A DNA stretch of 64,000 nt from Mangifera indica (GCF_011075055.1 NC_058149.1:5462449-5526448), one strand, 5' to 3'. Counted from the stretch's first letter, positions 48,240 to 61,380 are shown. The notes: generated by a model not told the origin, from the letters alone. A program made the numbers and translations.

Positions 48240-50640
48240 TGTCGATGGTGGAGAAATCTTGAACCTAGGGTTCATGTAATCATGGGTCCTCTTCGGGTTA
48301 GAACAACCCGATCCGTTAAGGTAAATGGATAGAGTTCTACCCAGTCAAAGTCAATGGGACTAGAACAACCCATGAACTCGACCCAAGAGAAGTTGAATTG
48401 AACCCGATCTGAACCCACCAAAATACCGAATCAAGTATGGAAGATGCATAAAAACATGCACATGGAGAGTTAGGATTCAATGACTTGCACGTGATAATGT
48501 GTACAGGTTACCCAAAGTACGTGAAGGCACGTGATTCTTGAAGCACGTGCAAGCGTGTGTAAGATGGAGACTATGCGTGGAGGCATGTGATTGGATCCTG
48601 GAAGCGCGTGACCACACGAGGTTTGATTTAGAGGCACGTGCAGTGCATAATCTTCTTCATTTGGCACGTTTATAGTCTTTAAAGATACCTGTAAGCTTAA
48701 GATAGGTGTCAGTATTATGTAGGGTCTTCCAAAAGTGTGTTAATGCATCTAAATAATGTGTAATTGGTTCCTTGTTGGTGTGTGTACTTGCATAAAGGAT
48801 CATATAGACATATTAATGTATATGAATGTCATATGATAACATGTAATAAAGTTTTAAAGTTTTTCCTCTACGTCATGTTATTGCACTTTATAAGATTTTA
48901 AAGTTTCTAGGGCACACAATGGTCGTAAAAGGTTTTTAAAGTGCATTAAGAGTGTTAGATAATGCATTAAACATATTAAAGTCATATAGACTTCTATAGG
49001 TCTCTATTTGAAAGTAAATTGATTTTTTGATTAAATATTGTGGCATAAAGTACTCCGTTATTGTTAAGATTAATGAATTCAAATATTAACTCTTTAGTGT
49101 GTGGTTAATTTACCACATTAGGTCAAGATTATTGTTCACTAGGTTAGATGCAATAATTTTAAGAAAAGATTGTCAGAGACAATAAAGTAACGTATCTCAT
49201 GAAATCGTATTAAAGGCGATAATATTTAGTATTATTGGAATATTTTGTGAGTTTTTATGATGTTAATCACTAAAGTGGTACATTGTTGAGACTTACAAAA
49301 TTTTCCCTTTAGTAATGATGCATTTTTCAATTTTTTTATGTGTAAGGTTAATTATGGAAATGCCCTGGTCATGGAGAACTCAATACACCCAAAGGTAGTT
49401 GGGCTTATTCAATTGACATGTGTTTACCTATTAAGTAGATGAGGAACAATGGTCTAAAAAGTTTTATCTGCTCGAATGTGATTTTTTTTCAAAAACCATA
49501 TGTTCTAAAGATCCTCATATAGGTATGAAACGTTATGTTTAGGATCCTAATATCATGTCATTTTTTCTACTCAAAGATGATTTAATGATGATGTACCAAA
49601 AATTTTTATAAGGTGTTGCTTAAACGGTTTCAAACCTACTTTGATTATTGTCTAGTACGGTTTTGTTGCAATAGTTAATTAAGATTGTCACAGATAATTC
49701 CGTGCCATATCTCATAAATTTTAATTTTGGCAATATTATTTAGTTTTAGTAGAAATTATTGTAAGTTGTTAGAATGTTTAATTGCTAAAATAATATATTC
49801 ATTGAAGCTTGCAAAATTTCTATATTCAGTGAAAGAGATATTCTTCAATTTGATACATATAATTTCCTGCCTAAAGGTGGTTATTATGTGAGTAAACAAT
49901 TGATGGTTGCATGAGGTGATTGTGGAATAACATTGGTCGTGAAAATTTCAATTCACCTAAAGGTGGTTGTTATTTTTCAATTGACATATGCTTAATTTAG
50001 GGGGTTTTCTGCCTAAAGGTGATAGACTTTTCAAAAGTTATTTGTTCTTCGTAGTTGTAACCTTATGCTCGAGGGCTTTAATTACATGTTGTATTCAAAG
50101 CTACTTTGATTATACGGTTTAATCGCCAAAATGATGCATTCATTGAAGCTTGCAAAATTTCTATATTTAGTGAAAGAGATATTCTTCAATTCGATACATA
50201 TAATTTCTTGCCCAAAGGTGGTTATTATGTGTGTAAACAATTGATGGTTGCAAGAGGTGATTGTGGAATAACATTGGTTGTGAAAATTTCAATTTACCCA
50301 AAGGTGGTTGTGATTTTTCAATCGACATATATTTAACTTAGAAGGTTTTTTGCTCAAAGGTGATAGAGTTTTCAAAAGTTATTTGTTCTTTGTATTTGTA
50401 GCCTTATGCTCGAGGGCCTTAATTACATGTTGTATTCTCTGCCTAAAGGTGATTATAAGATGATGTGCCTGAAACTCTCATGGATAATAACTTATAAGGT
50501 TTTAAGCTATTTATTGCCAATGATATTGCTTATTACATCCTCTCTTTTAAAATCCATTATTGTAAATAATAAAAATAATATCACAATAAAGATCCTGACT
50601 GACTCTAACTCTAAAGAGTTAGAGATAAGATTTTAAATTT
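48240..50640 (+). mobile_element. Non-coding leader of the copia element, with CACGTG cluster and tandem repeats
   Basis: No gag frame is recognised. Four CACGTG sites lie at 48488-48640. Sequence 49798-50103 is repeated at 50138-50445 with about 90 percent identity by eye, and a more diverged unit lies at about 49080-49560. The two ORFs at 50106-50636 are repeat by-products. Confidence 0.6.
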
Positions 50641-53580
50641 GCATTGCTAATTAAGGATATAGTTTTGACCCAACAAGTTGGTGAACCACCCAAGCTCAAG
50701 TTAATAACTTAATTGAATTAAAGTATTTCTATGTTAAGTGGGAGAAATCCATCAGGTTAAGGTTGGTTGTCGTAAATAATCTCTTATCAACTACCTTATT
50801 GGAGGTTTACTTTAAACCATAAGTGTTAAAAAAGTTCTCACTAAAATTAGCTAGACATCTAAAAATATTGAAATTACTAGTTTAATGAATGATATGACTT
50901 AGATAAGGTATGATAGTCATAAAGGAGTCAAAAATTGATAAGTATATGTTGGGTTTTAAAAGGCACCATAAGACTCATTTGACTTCAGTCAAATCAAGAC
51001 TAGTATATGGTTTAGAATCAGATATAAGAAATTATTAATCTTATTTCTAAAAGTTCGTGAATAAGAGAAACATAAAGTGAAGAAGTTTTTAATGGTCGGC
51101 TTGGTTGTTCAAATGATGTCTTGTTATAAAGGAAGAACAACAATAAGAAGTGCTAGTCTTATTACCCAAATAAGGTTAAAGTTTTGGATGTAAAATTGGT
51201 CAATAAAGAAAGCTAAGTAATCGGGAGCCCATATTTAGGATTGAAAATTTTGTGGACATTAAGGTTAGCAACATAGGCAAAAAAAAAAAAAAAAAAAAAA
51301 ATTTACCAAATTTCCAAGATTTTGGGACTCCAAAATGACATTGCTATAAAACTTAGTTATAGTTTTAAAGTTATAAGAAAAAACAAACGTGACTAAGTAC
51401 TTATTTGGTAAAGTAGTTAAGATGACATAGTATTTTTCTTAATAAATTCATTTATATATTAGTGCTAAAGTTATCTTTAGATCTTTGGACATGAGGAAAC
51501 CTAGCTAAATACATTTTGAGTTTGGGGATGTTCCTATTAAGAAAATGCTAAATCTAAGATTAGTTTACTGTTATTTCATTGGTCATATAGAGTATTCCAA
51601 AAGATATAATATGTATTACCCTAATTAGGATATTAAAGTGATTGATTCTAATATGGAAAAGATCTTAGGCTTTAAGACTTTCGAAAGTGATACTTCTCCA
51701 TATTAAGGAATTGAAATAAATCTGTTCAATTCTTTAAATGTCTATAAGGTTGGGGAGTGTCATAGCTAAGTCAATAGTGGGAGCCAATAAAGTTATAAAG
51801 TCTAATAGAATCTGAGATCACCTTAGAGGATGTTTCCACTAAGAATTGATAGTTAATCACATAGTAAATGAACCAAATATGATTGATATAGTGTGGAAAG
51901 CTTGATGAAAAGTCTACTATAAAGGACGATTTGCTATCATTAAGAATTTTTATGTGTATCTTAGTAAGGGAGTTTATATGGTGCAATCAATTTTATCAAA
52001 AGCATAAGGAATGAAGCTTTTAGTATGCAATTGTGAGAAGTCTATCTATGGTTCAAATAGATTGCTTGATTGAAATAAACTTCTTGAGAGTGGTGTGTTA
52101 ATCTCATATAACTTCACAAAGAACAAATTAGACCAATATAGGAATATGAAGATCAGTGGGAGCAAATTTGTCTTTATGGTATAGTTCAATATATTTGTAA
52201 TAGTGATACTAACATCAAGCCAAATTTATCCAAGATTTATGATGTAAAGGATCTTGAAGATACATTATTTATTATTGGTATTGAGACTTACTGTGAAAGG
52301 ACTCATGGGCTTAGTGACTTATCTTAAACACATACTTGAAACATGTGTTTAAAAGGCTTAACATGTAGAATTGTAGGGTAAGCGATATGCTATTGTGAAA
52401 ATAAATAAGCTCGACATCAAACATTGAGTAAAGAATAAGGTTGAAAAGGAATTCATGTGAAATGTCCCTTATGTTGGTGCTATTTAAAGTTTGGTGATTG
52501 CACAAGTCACTTTTGCATTTAAGGTTCTCAATTTATACCTCTCAAATCCAAGTTTTAATTATTAGGTTGTGGATTAAGAGGTAATGAGATATTTGTAAAA
52601 GTTTAAGATTTTGATGGTTGTAAATATAAGCTAAAGTTCATTTTTAGATATAGTATTATACTCGTTGAATGGGCCATATTTGGAAAAGTACTAAATAGTC
52701 ATTAGTTGCAACATCAACCATAGACATTCAATTTGTAGCTTACCATGGGGCAACTTCTCAAGTGTGTGGTTAATGAATTATTTGATTGAACTATTTGGGG
52801 TAGATTTTATCTACTATAATAGTAGTACAATTAGGTAAAAACTACTGGTAGATTGAGACATACAGAATAAAATATATTACAGTAAGGAACCTCGCAAAGA
52901 AAGGAAACATTAAGGTAAAGTACAAAATGTTTAAGCCCCTAACCAAAGGAATAAGAATTGTAACCCATAAAGTCATATTGAAAACATGAGGGTGTTTAGG
53001 GTCTTTTGATATCTAGGGTTAGTGAGAGTTTTTATTATTATTACTTTGTTGATATATTTATTTATTGATCATGATTATATTGAATATATGTGCACATATA
53101 CGGTTAAGGTACAATATATGTCTCAAAATAAGGTTCTCTTGAATATAATAGTTATATGTGTATGTTTCACGAGTCTCGAGCAAGGTTGAAACATACAAGC
53201 TTCGTTGGAAAGAAAAATATTTCTTTTATTTATTTTGAAATATAAGGTTATAGAGAAATCATAAAGAGCACTGACAAAGACATAACATATGTTTGTGATC
53301 CTTTGTTGGATGTTATTTTTGTCATACTCCTAGATTTGATCCATGTTGATTTAATTATTAGTAATTGTGATAAAAAACAATCTTATGGTGATAGAGGATA
53401 TAAGTAATGTCTTAGTTCGGTATTAATAGTTATATTATTAATTAGATTGTTTATTGAAGTGCAATTTATCTTTAGATTATTTTGTTTTCTAAAATAGTGG
53501 CTACTTAAAGTTAAAAATGTTAATTCCCTAAGAGTCAAAAATTGCTTTTTCCTTAAAATAAAATAAAAATAATTAATGTT
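50641..53580 (+). pseudogene. Copia gag-pol relic
   Basis: Recognisable pieces: HFEFGDVPIKKMLNLRLVYC followed by YFIGHIEYSKRYNMYYP at about 51510-51620 (end of integrase, usual ..YFIGY.E.SKGYRFYCP), KISGSKFVFMV at about 52150-52180 (RT), and ANQRN-like/HIENMRVFRVF near 52940-53005 (C-terminal RNase H tail, usual ..HVEKMGV). A 22-base A run lies at 51279-51300. Stops are frequent. Boundaries between domains cannot be set. Confidence 0.7.
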
Positions 53581-53595
53581 GCCCAAGTGGGAGAA

Positions 53596-53911
53596 TGTTA
53601 GAAATTTCTTGATATGGGCTAACATCAATTATGCTTTTGGTTTAACAAAACTAGGGTAATTGAATAGTCCAATACTAGTTTAACTAATACAGTATGATTG
53701 TAGTATAATTTACCCATACAAAGCTATCATTTAAGAAGGTTTATGGACTAGAAGATCAAGTTGCATTGAGAGGTGATCTCGATAGATAATTTTAGTAGGT
53801 TTATGAATTTAATTTGCATGATGATCCAGGTATTTTTAAAGCCCTAAGTTTTAATTTAGTATTTTATAATCTATGCATTGATCCTATGAATTATAATTGC
53901 ATGATTTTATA
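53596..53911 (+). repeat. 3' LTR (internally deleted, end truncated)
   Basis: Matches both ends of the 5' LTR but jumps from 'caatact' to 'aatacagtatga', skipping about 155 bp. Similarity stops at 'catgattttatattt'. Confidence 0.8.
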
Positions 53912-53922
53912 TTTGAAAATGA

Positions 53923-56270
53923 GAGAAATGAAGAGAAGAAATAAATAATTTCTTGAAATGAGTGATGGGAAAAGAAGGAAAGAGTAATTAGATAGTATTT
54001 TATGGTTAAGAGGCAAAGATAATGAAGGAGTAAACCAGTCACCCTCTATTGTTGATGTTGTACAGGAAACATCTCATATATATCAACAGTGATAACCTTT
54101 ATGCTTTCACATTGGGTCCATAAGCTAAAGATCACACAATAGTGACTCATGAATTTATTTGTGTCTAAGGTTATACAACATTGCCACTTTGTGTTAAAGA
54201 CCGCACAACAGTAGTACATGATTTATTATTCACACCAAAGATCACAAAACATTGGTGTCTTATGCTAAAAGACAAAATAGTTGCACTATTTCATTTCTTA
54301 TGCCAAAGATAACATAACATTGCATTTATCCTCTCACCACATATCACATAGCAATGGCTATTATCCACCATTTTCATGCCAAAGATCCTACAACATTAGC
54401 ATCTAATCAATCTCACACCTTTATGCCATTGATCATACAATTGATGATTTGTTATTCAATTAACAGTCATTTCACCCAATTTGCAACTTAATAAATCTCA
54501 TGATATCTTCATCATTTCAACTCGTAAAATATCGCATTATTTCTTAGTGCATAAGGCTATATTCATTCGTATTCCTTTATTGCACACAACTTAGGGGTAC
54601 AATTGTAATTTTAGCTTAATAAACGGGTGCATAGGGTCAATGCAAGATTGTACTCATTATTTCATGCATGCATGGGTGTTACCATCCTAGCAATGATCAT
54701 GCATTCTTATACATCATCACTATAGTTAATTCCATAAATGGGACATTGTTTATCGTCTTTTTCCTTACAAATGAATGATTGTTCCTCACCATAAACAGTT
54801 GTTCATTTAAGTTAGTAATTTTTAATTTTTAACTTTTAGGGATTGGCTTTTTGCCTTAAAGTATTAAATTTAAACCTCTAAGTACTTTGGTTATGTTTTT
54901 CATCCCATATATTTTGCATGCTTAATTAGTCACAATTTTATCATTATAAAACATTATATACAACAATCTCATAAGCATAAATTTATGTCAATATATCATT
55001 ATATACAATTATTATCATCAAACAATTTTCTATAATCACTTGAATGATTTAAAACATGCTCAAATACTTAATACCCAATTCAACAGGATGATAAAATCCT
55101 ACTTGGATTCCAATGATAAAATAGTTTTTATGTGGCAATATTCTAATGATCAACCTTCTGTCAATAACAATTGTTCCTTAAACTTTCTAATAACCCTCTA
55201 AACTTTCTCTTTTAGTTTGTGGGTATATAATAAAATGTGTAAAACCCTCTATTGAAAATGCAACATCCTCATGTAATTTTTTAGTATAAACTAATATGAA
55301 TAGGAGTGCAGCCTTCATGCATAGGTGTTCATAATAGTTCAACCACTTAAATCATGCTCTCTCATTCTTCAAAACCACAATTATCTAATAACCACCACTC
55401 ATGAATAATCATATGATGCTAACAAGTGTAGTTGGGGTTGTGATTTCGTTTACAAGGACGATTAAAGGTTGATATTGTTCAACTAACGAAGAGATAAATA
55501 AGAATAATGTTTAAGAAAATAATGTTTCTTAAAGAAAACTCAATTGAATTTTATTGATGATATGATAAATTCATTAATTAACTTTTTTGAATTACAAAAT
55601 TTATGCCTTTATATAGATTTATTTTCTTAACTAAACTAGGAGAACTCATTGATATTAGTTTAACTAGAATTAGGATAATTAATTAATTCTAAATTCTAAA
55701 AAACTATGATCTGGAAAATAATATTAATAGATTTTACTAAAATTGAGGTTTCCTAAACAAATATTCCTAAAATTTCTTTATTATATTTGATAATTTTCTA
55801 AACACAAAATATTCCTAAACTCAAAATAGACTTTTGAAATTATTAGAAAAAATAATATTAATAAAATATTCAATTAATTAAACTGGATTAGAAAACTTGT
55901 CTCTACTTGACTTGCTACATAAACATGCCACCTCATGCCACATAAGCACACCACATCACTTTGCCATGTCATCATTGTCTACCACGTCATTCACCCATCC
56001 TTTCTCTTGCCTTTGGCTCATTTCTTCAATGTCGTTTCACCCAATCACCCTCTTACTTCAAATCTTCTATCAACCTCTTTTCCTTCCATAATTTAGTCTT
56101 ATTTTCCTCCATGATTGGAATGCCTTGGTCCTCAATCACCATATGTCTTACATGCATGATCATTCATAATTTTGAATTTCCAATCTTGCACTTGAGTGAT
56201 CGTTTATCCTATATGATTGCATGACTGTTCATCATCTCATAATTTCAAATTTAAACAAATAAATATCTAT
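53923..56270. other. Unclassified repeat-like DNA
   Basis: 54120-54445 contains about nine degenerate copies of 'aaagatcacacaacattg' at irregular 29-76 bp spacing, like the U3 minisatellites of some gypsy LTRs. 55915-55995 is rich in 'ccac(a/g)tca' words. No coding frame is convincing. Confidence 0.35.
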
Positions 56271-56279
56271 AAAATGATC

Positions 56280-57100
56280 AAAGTGCCATTAGAAAATAAG
56301 TGTGGGTGTTATAAAGATTCTTCCATTCACCCACGTAGAGCATATAATCCTCTCTATTAAAGTGTTAAAGAAATGTACATTCCTTATTGATTGCCTTAAA
56401 AAGACAAACAAATGATTGCTTATCATGACGTTTTCCTTTGAAGAGGTGTCAAACTCCAAACACCCCTCTTTTGCCATGGGCAAAAGCTCCACATGTAGTT
56501 TCAAGTTCTCACCTAGACAAAGAAGCAAAACAAGTTAGTTCACCTTCAATATAGGACTCTCATATTTGAAAAACCCTTTCTTACAAACTGTTTTAGATAA
56601 TCCACCAATCAAATAATAAAAGAGAGCTTTTAGAGTATCAAAAGACTCATAAATGTTTAAAGTGCAAGAGACTCAAACCTCTCACCATCATTTAATAGCC
56701 ATCTAAGAGCAAATTGAAGATTGATCACAACCATTCAACTTTATTCCTAAACACATATTGACCATCTTGTGATGCAAGTAAAACACGTTTAATCGAGTTC
56801 ATGGAGAAGTGAAATAACATGATCAATGCATGATCCAATGTGTATGAAGCAATGATTCTACCAACTAAAAAAGCCCTCATCATGAACATCTCATAATCTC
56901 CATGTGGCATTGGTCCAAGAACACAAAAAAATAATTTTTCAAAGTCCTTATTGTACTCTAGAAACTAGGGACAATTGTTGTAGTTCCTTACCCTGTAAAA
57001 TGTCTCCTTAAGAAACGACCAATTGATAGAACTAATATATGGTGCTTCGATCACTGAATAGACATTGAGCACATCACATTAGTTAGCATAGACTTCAGGT
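56280..57100 (-). pseudogene. Unrecognised degraded coding-like frames
   Basis: Successive - strand frames (56725-56910 with FMMRAFLVGRIIASYTLDHA; 56289-56528 with ENLKLHVELLPMAKEGCLEF) have protein-like composition, unlike the AT-rich surroundings, but are separated by stops. I do not recognise the family. It could be a decayed gene or a transposon-borne frame. Confidence 0.25.
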
Positions 57101-58200
57101 CATCAACCCACAATAGAAAGTAATAACTTTCTACCATATTAGTTTCAATCGTAATTTTGTTCATTAAATCTGTTTAGAAAGTTAATGCTTAAGTTTGAAT
57201 TTTAAATTTGTAACCATAAAACTATAACCAGTTTCTTGAATTCCATAAATATGGACTACCTAGAGAAAACAGGGTAAGCATATAACACACAATAGATATC
57301 ACATATCTCTTTTACATTTAAGAGCAGTCTTGTTCCATCCTAAATTCGACAACAAGGGCCCTTATAACCAACAATGTTTTTGGAGATATCTCTCAGCTTT
57401 CCATTCCCTTTTTGGGGTATTCTTTTGTAATATTAGTATTTGCTCTGTCACATCATTCTTCCAAAGCTACTAATAGCATAACCGTGAACCTTTGGAGTAA
57501 TAGTTCGAATCACATTAAAAGATCACAATTCTTCCAATTTTTTTTTCCACATTAAATTTTTGTCAACGTAGTGGAAATCAAAATCCATCATGTCCTAATC
57601 TATTCTTTAAGATATTTTAGTTTTTATATATTATTCATTCCTTCTCCTCGCGCATGTACTATTGATGGTCAAAAGCATTTTACTTTGGTATTAGTCCATT
57701 AATAATAGATCTTATAGTACAGTTAAATTTGAAACGAGTTTATTTGAATTATAAATGAAATTTATTTGAACAAATCTAAAATGAGTGTCTTTATGTGAAC
57801 CCAAATTCAAACCTGAGCTGGAATAAATTGAAAAAACTGAACATGAGCACAAACTTGAGTAGCAGCTGCGCTCAGCTCATGAGCTAAGCAAGACTCTCTT
57901 TTTTATAATTTAAAAAAAAAAATTATGTTGTTGCTTTGCTTGAGTTAAGAAATAAAACAAAGGGAAGAAATAAACCTTCCTTTTCAGCTTTAATGCGTTA
58001 AAAACTCCAGTTCTTCTTCCCCCCACGCTTCGCTTCCTCCAGTTCTTTCCTTTTCAACCATGAAATTTTATTCTTAGTTTGAACTTCGAATACTGTGACC
58101 ATGGCTTAGTTTGATTTTATTTTGCACGCTATACATTTTTCATTTTTGGGCTTGTAATAGATTCTATATAGGTGAATTATTCTGGATAGTATGAGAGATA
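57101..58200. other. Spacer
   Basis: No gene. Text at 57770-57920 and 58480-58600 ('gagctcagctcatgagc', 'ttcgaatctagtccta') resembles ends of hAT MITEs like the one at 36.2 kb, but no target duplication is found. Confidence 0.3.
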
Positions 58201-58211
58201 GTTCATGTTGT

Positions 58212-58327
58212 GGGTATGGGTATGAAAAATATCAATTTACTATTAATAATGATTTAATTTTATATATTTTGGGTATGGGTATAAAAATATCAATTTACTA
58301 TTAATAATGATTTAATTTTATATATTT
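58212..58327. repeat. Tandem duplication, about 59 bp
   Basis: 'gggtatgggtat' followed by 'atcaatttactattaataat' occurs at 58212 and again at 58271, with one or two base changes. Confidence 0.9.
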
Positions 58328-58619
58328 GTTTCACTTTCTTGTTTATCTTGATGTTGTGGCTATTCTCGATCAAAAAATTTCTAATGCATATTTGGCATAT
58401 TTGAACCTGTTTGCTTGGAATGAACAGATTTCTAGACGAACGCAAGCATGTTGCAAGCTGAACACAAACTCCCAAGTGGAGAAGTGAGTTGAACATGAAC
58501 GAGCTATTATTTAGGTTTAAAGAACCTAAATTGAGCCCACCAAAAAATGAGTTGAAAATGAGCTTTGCCCTGTTCGGGTTTGGTTTTATTCGAATCTAGT
58601 CCTATTTAACAGCTCATGT

Positions 58620-59753
58620 CATCAGATCTTATTTGTATCGTGTTAATTTGGATTTTGGGTAAAAGATTCAAAACTTTAACCTGACTCAAAATATAATTAT
58701 GTTAAAATTTCTCAATCTTAAATCAAATTGAAAATTTTCGGGTTGACTTGACCTTAATCGAATTAACCCAAATTATGTATCAAGTAAAGTCGTGTCAAAA
58801 TACAATATGTAATGACATGATTTGTTATAAAATAACACATTGTCAAATGTCAATGAATAACACAATTTGCTACAAAATAACAAAAAAAAGCATTTTGACA
58901 CAAAACAATATTTTGTCAAAACAAAATTGTTTTTAAGTGAATATTAATAGTTTGCAATTTTAACTTCAAAATGTCATTGCTAACTAACGAGAGTAATAAT
59001 TACTTGTAAAATATTTAAGAAATTTAATTTTCTATCTATATGATGAATGTGACTGCCAGAAATATTAAAATCATTACTAAGTAAATGAATATAATACACT
59101 AAACATAATAAGTTTAAATTAATAGTACCTATAACACACCAATTAAAAAAACAAATAAATTGCGAATAATTTTTTATAAGTTTGCCAGAAAGAATTATTA
59201 AATTAAAATGAATGTCTTTGAGTGATGCAAATTTGGTGTTAGATTATACAATGCAATTTTTTTGTTGATTCGAATTAGTGAATAAAGATTTTGTAGATTG
59301 AAATTTTTTCTATCAAATGAAGAAAATAAAGGATATTAGAGATTTTTATTGTTACTATGTTATGCAATATTTTATTCAAAAATTTCAGATTAATTTGGGT
59401 CAATTCGGGTGGCTTCATGTGAACCCAAAGATGACTTAATTTTTTTGGGATCAATCTAAATCTAATCTAAACTACTTTTTATGTAAAAAATTATAATCTT
59501 AACCTGATTTTTTTTTTTTATATTATGTCATATTAGGTTAATGAGTCATGCCAAATTTCGTTAAGTTTAATTAGTAATTAAGAAAATATTTATTAAAAGT
59601 TACCAAGCAAAAACCTGTTAATTAAAGCTACAATTGAAACTTTACACATATAATATAATATTATATAAGTCAAAATACCTCTTTATACAATTTATAAGAA
59701 GTTTTGATCTTTCTTATTTAGCATATGTTATGTAAATGAATTATCTTTAGTAA
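58620..59753. other. AT-rich spacer
   Basis: Repeated 'ttcgggt' and 'aaccc' words near 58730-58770 and 59395-59430 suggest an old hAT-like repeat, but ends are not paired. No gene. Confidence 0.3.
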
Positions 59754-59762
59754 TAGTTATTA

Positions 59763-60451
59763 GGCCGATAGAGTTGTTCCCACCTAAGGTATGGTGAAAT
59801 ACTAAAATCCCATCTTTTAACTTGTAAAAGCTCAAACACCCATCCATGAACAAAATCTGTTTAAAATCTCAATTAGGATTAAGGGTAAAACTGTCATTTA
59901 CTAAAAAATTAAAAAATTAAAGTTTGATCATATTTTTCTCCCCAAGTTTAAAAATCTCACAATCCTCCCTCTACACCCAGAGTTTAAAACATCAACATTT
60001 CCTTATAGAATTTTGAAATAGTTGCTGGAGACAATGAACTTTATCGTTTCTAGTTATGTTGGCTCTTCCTCTCAACTTATCTCATCTTCGTTTTCATTGA
60101 AAAAAATTTGTTTCATTAGTGTATAGGGTTTGATCGGCAAAGGAGGGAGAGCTAATATGGTTGGAAACGACGAACTTTACAGTCTCCAACGACAGTTTCA
60201 AAACACTATAGGATAAATTGCTATTTTTCAAATTTTGGATAGAGAGAAATTATTAGATTTTCAAACTGAAGGGAGAAAATTTAATCAAACTTTAGTTTTT
60301 TTAAATTTTTTTAAAATAACAATTTTACCCCTAATTTCAACTGAGATTTTAAACATAAATTGACTTATAGATAGGTGTTTGAGTTTTTAAAAATTGGAGA
60401 GTGAAAGTTTAGGATTACACCTAACCTTAGGTGGCAACAAGTCTTTTGGCT
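59763..60451. mobile_element. Fold-back MULE, copy C
   Basis: The left end GGCCGATAGAGTTGTTCCCA and the reverse complement of the right end AGCCAAAAGACTTGTTGCCA match, with similarity extending about 300 bp on each arm. Flanks tagttatta (59754-59762) and tggttattg (60452-60460) agree at 7 of 9. The arms meet near 60110. Length is 689 bp; no transposase. Confidence 0.8.
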
Positions 60452-60536
60452 TGGTTATTGTTATATCATAATTATATTTAAAGAGTACATAATTTTTTCA
60501 TCAATTTATTTATAGTTAGTCAGTTATTGTCCCAAC

Positions 60537-61380
60537 TAAAGGTGGTGTTGGGTCAGGCTAGGTTGGCTCCAGTTCAGCCTATCAAGTCATTGATCAGGTT
60601 GAGCCTTAGGCTTGTACAGTAATAAGCCTTTGAATTGGGACGACCCATGAAAACTTTAAGACCCACGGCCTAACCTTATATAAAACAAGTTGGGTTGGGT
60701 CTTAAACGGGCCTACCCATTAGCTTTAATTAAAAAAATTTATTAAATAATTTTTTTAATTATGTTTTCTTTAAATAGAAAACATGTTAGAAAATTAATTT
60801 GTGATTAAAAAAAGACAAACTTATTTATAATAAATTAGTTGAGTTCTAATGATCAATTTCATCAATGTGAGATCTAAAATATGAGTTTGATTGAACCTTT
60901 TACTTTGCTTAACCTGTATTTAAAATGCATGAAATGAATGAGTGATTATATTCTTTTAGATGTGAAACTTTTACACTTACACTTTCGCACTTTGTAAAAA
61001 GTTCTACATATAAAAGAATAAAATCTTACACTTCTTTCATCTATTATAAGTAAAGGTTAAATAACATGTTCCAATCAAACTAAACTTTCAATTATCTCAT
61101 ACATTTGATATTGATCCAAAGAACTCAAACTCATTTTAAGTCTAAAATTTTTATTTTTTTAATAAATATTTATAATTTTTTATAGTATAATTATTAATTG
61201 ATTATCATTTTTGAAAAATTATGAGTAGTAATAGGCTAGACCGACCCATGGCCTTAACACCTAGGCTCATAGATCGACCCAAAAGGCCCATGGGTCTGAC
61301 CCGACATGCTATAATATAATACTAGGGTAGGCCTATTTTTGGCTGAGCCTCCATTCGGTCTAACCCAATTGACACCTCTA
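60537..61380. mobile_element. hAT-like non-autonomous element
   Basis: The left end TAAAGGTGGTGTTGGGTCAG and the reverse complement of the right end TAGAGGTGTCAATTGGGTTA, followed on both sides by GGC/AGGCC-rich text, resemble the widespread 'TAGAGGTGTCAA' hAT termini. No clean 8-bp duplication is visible. 844 bp with no coding capacity. Confidence 0.55.

Larger units (their letters stand above)
47113..53911 (+). mobile_element. Degraded Ty1-copia element with both LTRs
   Basis: 5' LTR 47113-47618 (TGTTAG...TTACA), then PBS-like GGGTATCATAGC at 47621. The polypurine tract AAGTGGGAGAA (53585-53595) comes just before the 3' LTR 53596-53911. Pol remains read in the same direction. The 3' LTR lacks about 155 bp internally and its last few dozen bases. 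Element length is 6.8 kb; it is inactive. Confidence 0.85.

Noticed and set aside
48470..48667. 65-aa ORF on the - strand
   Set aside because: It overlaps the G-box cluster in a retrotransposon leader and has no similarity I recognise.
54120..54445. Possible CRISPR-like spaced repeats
   Set aside because: Repeats are degenerate, spacing is irregular, and the window is plant nuclear DNA.
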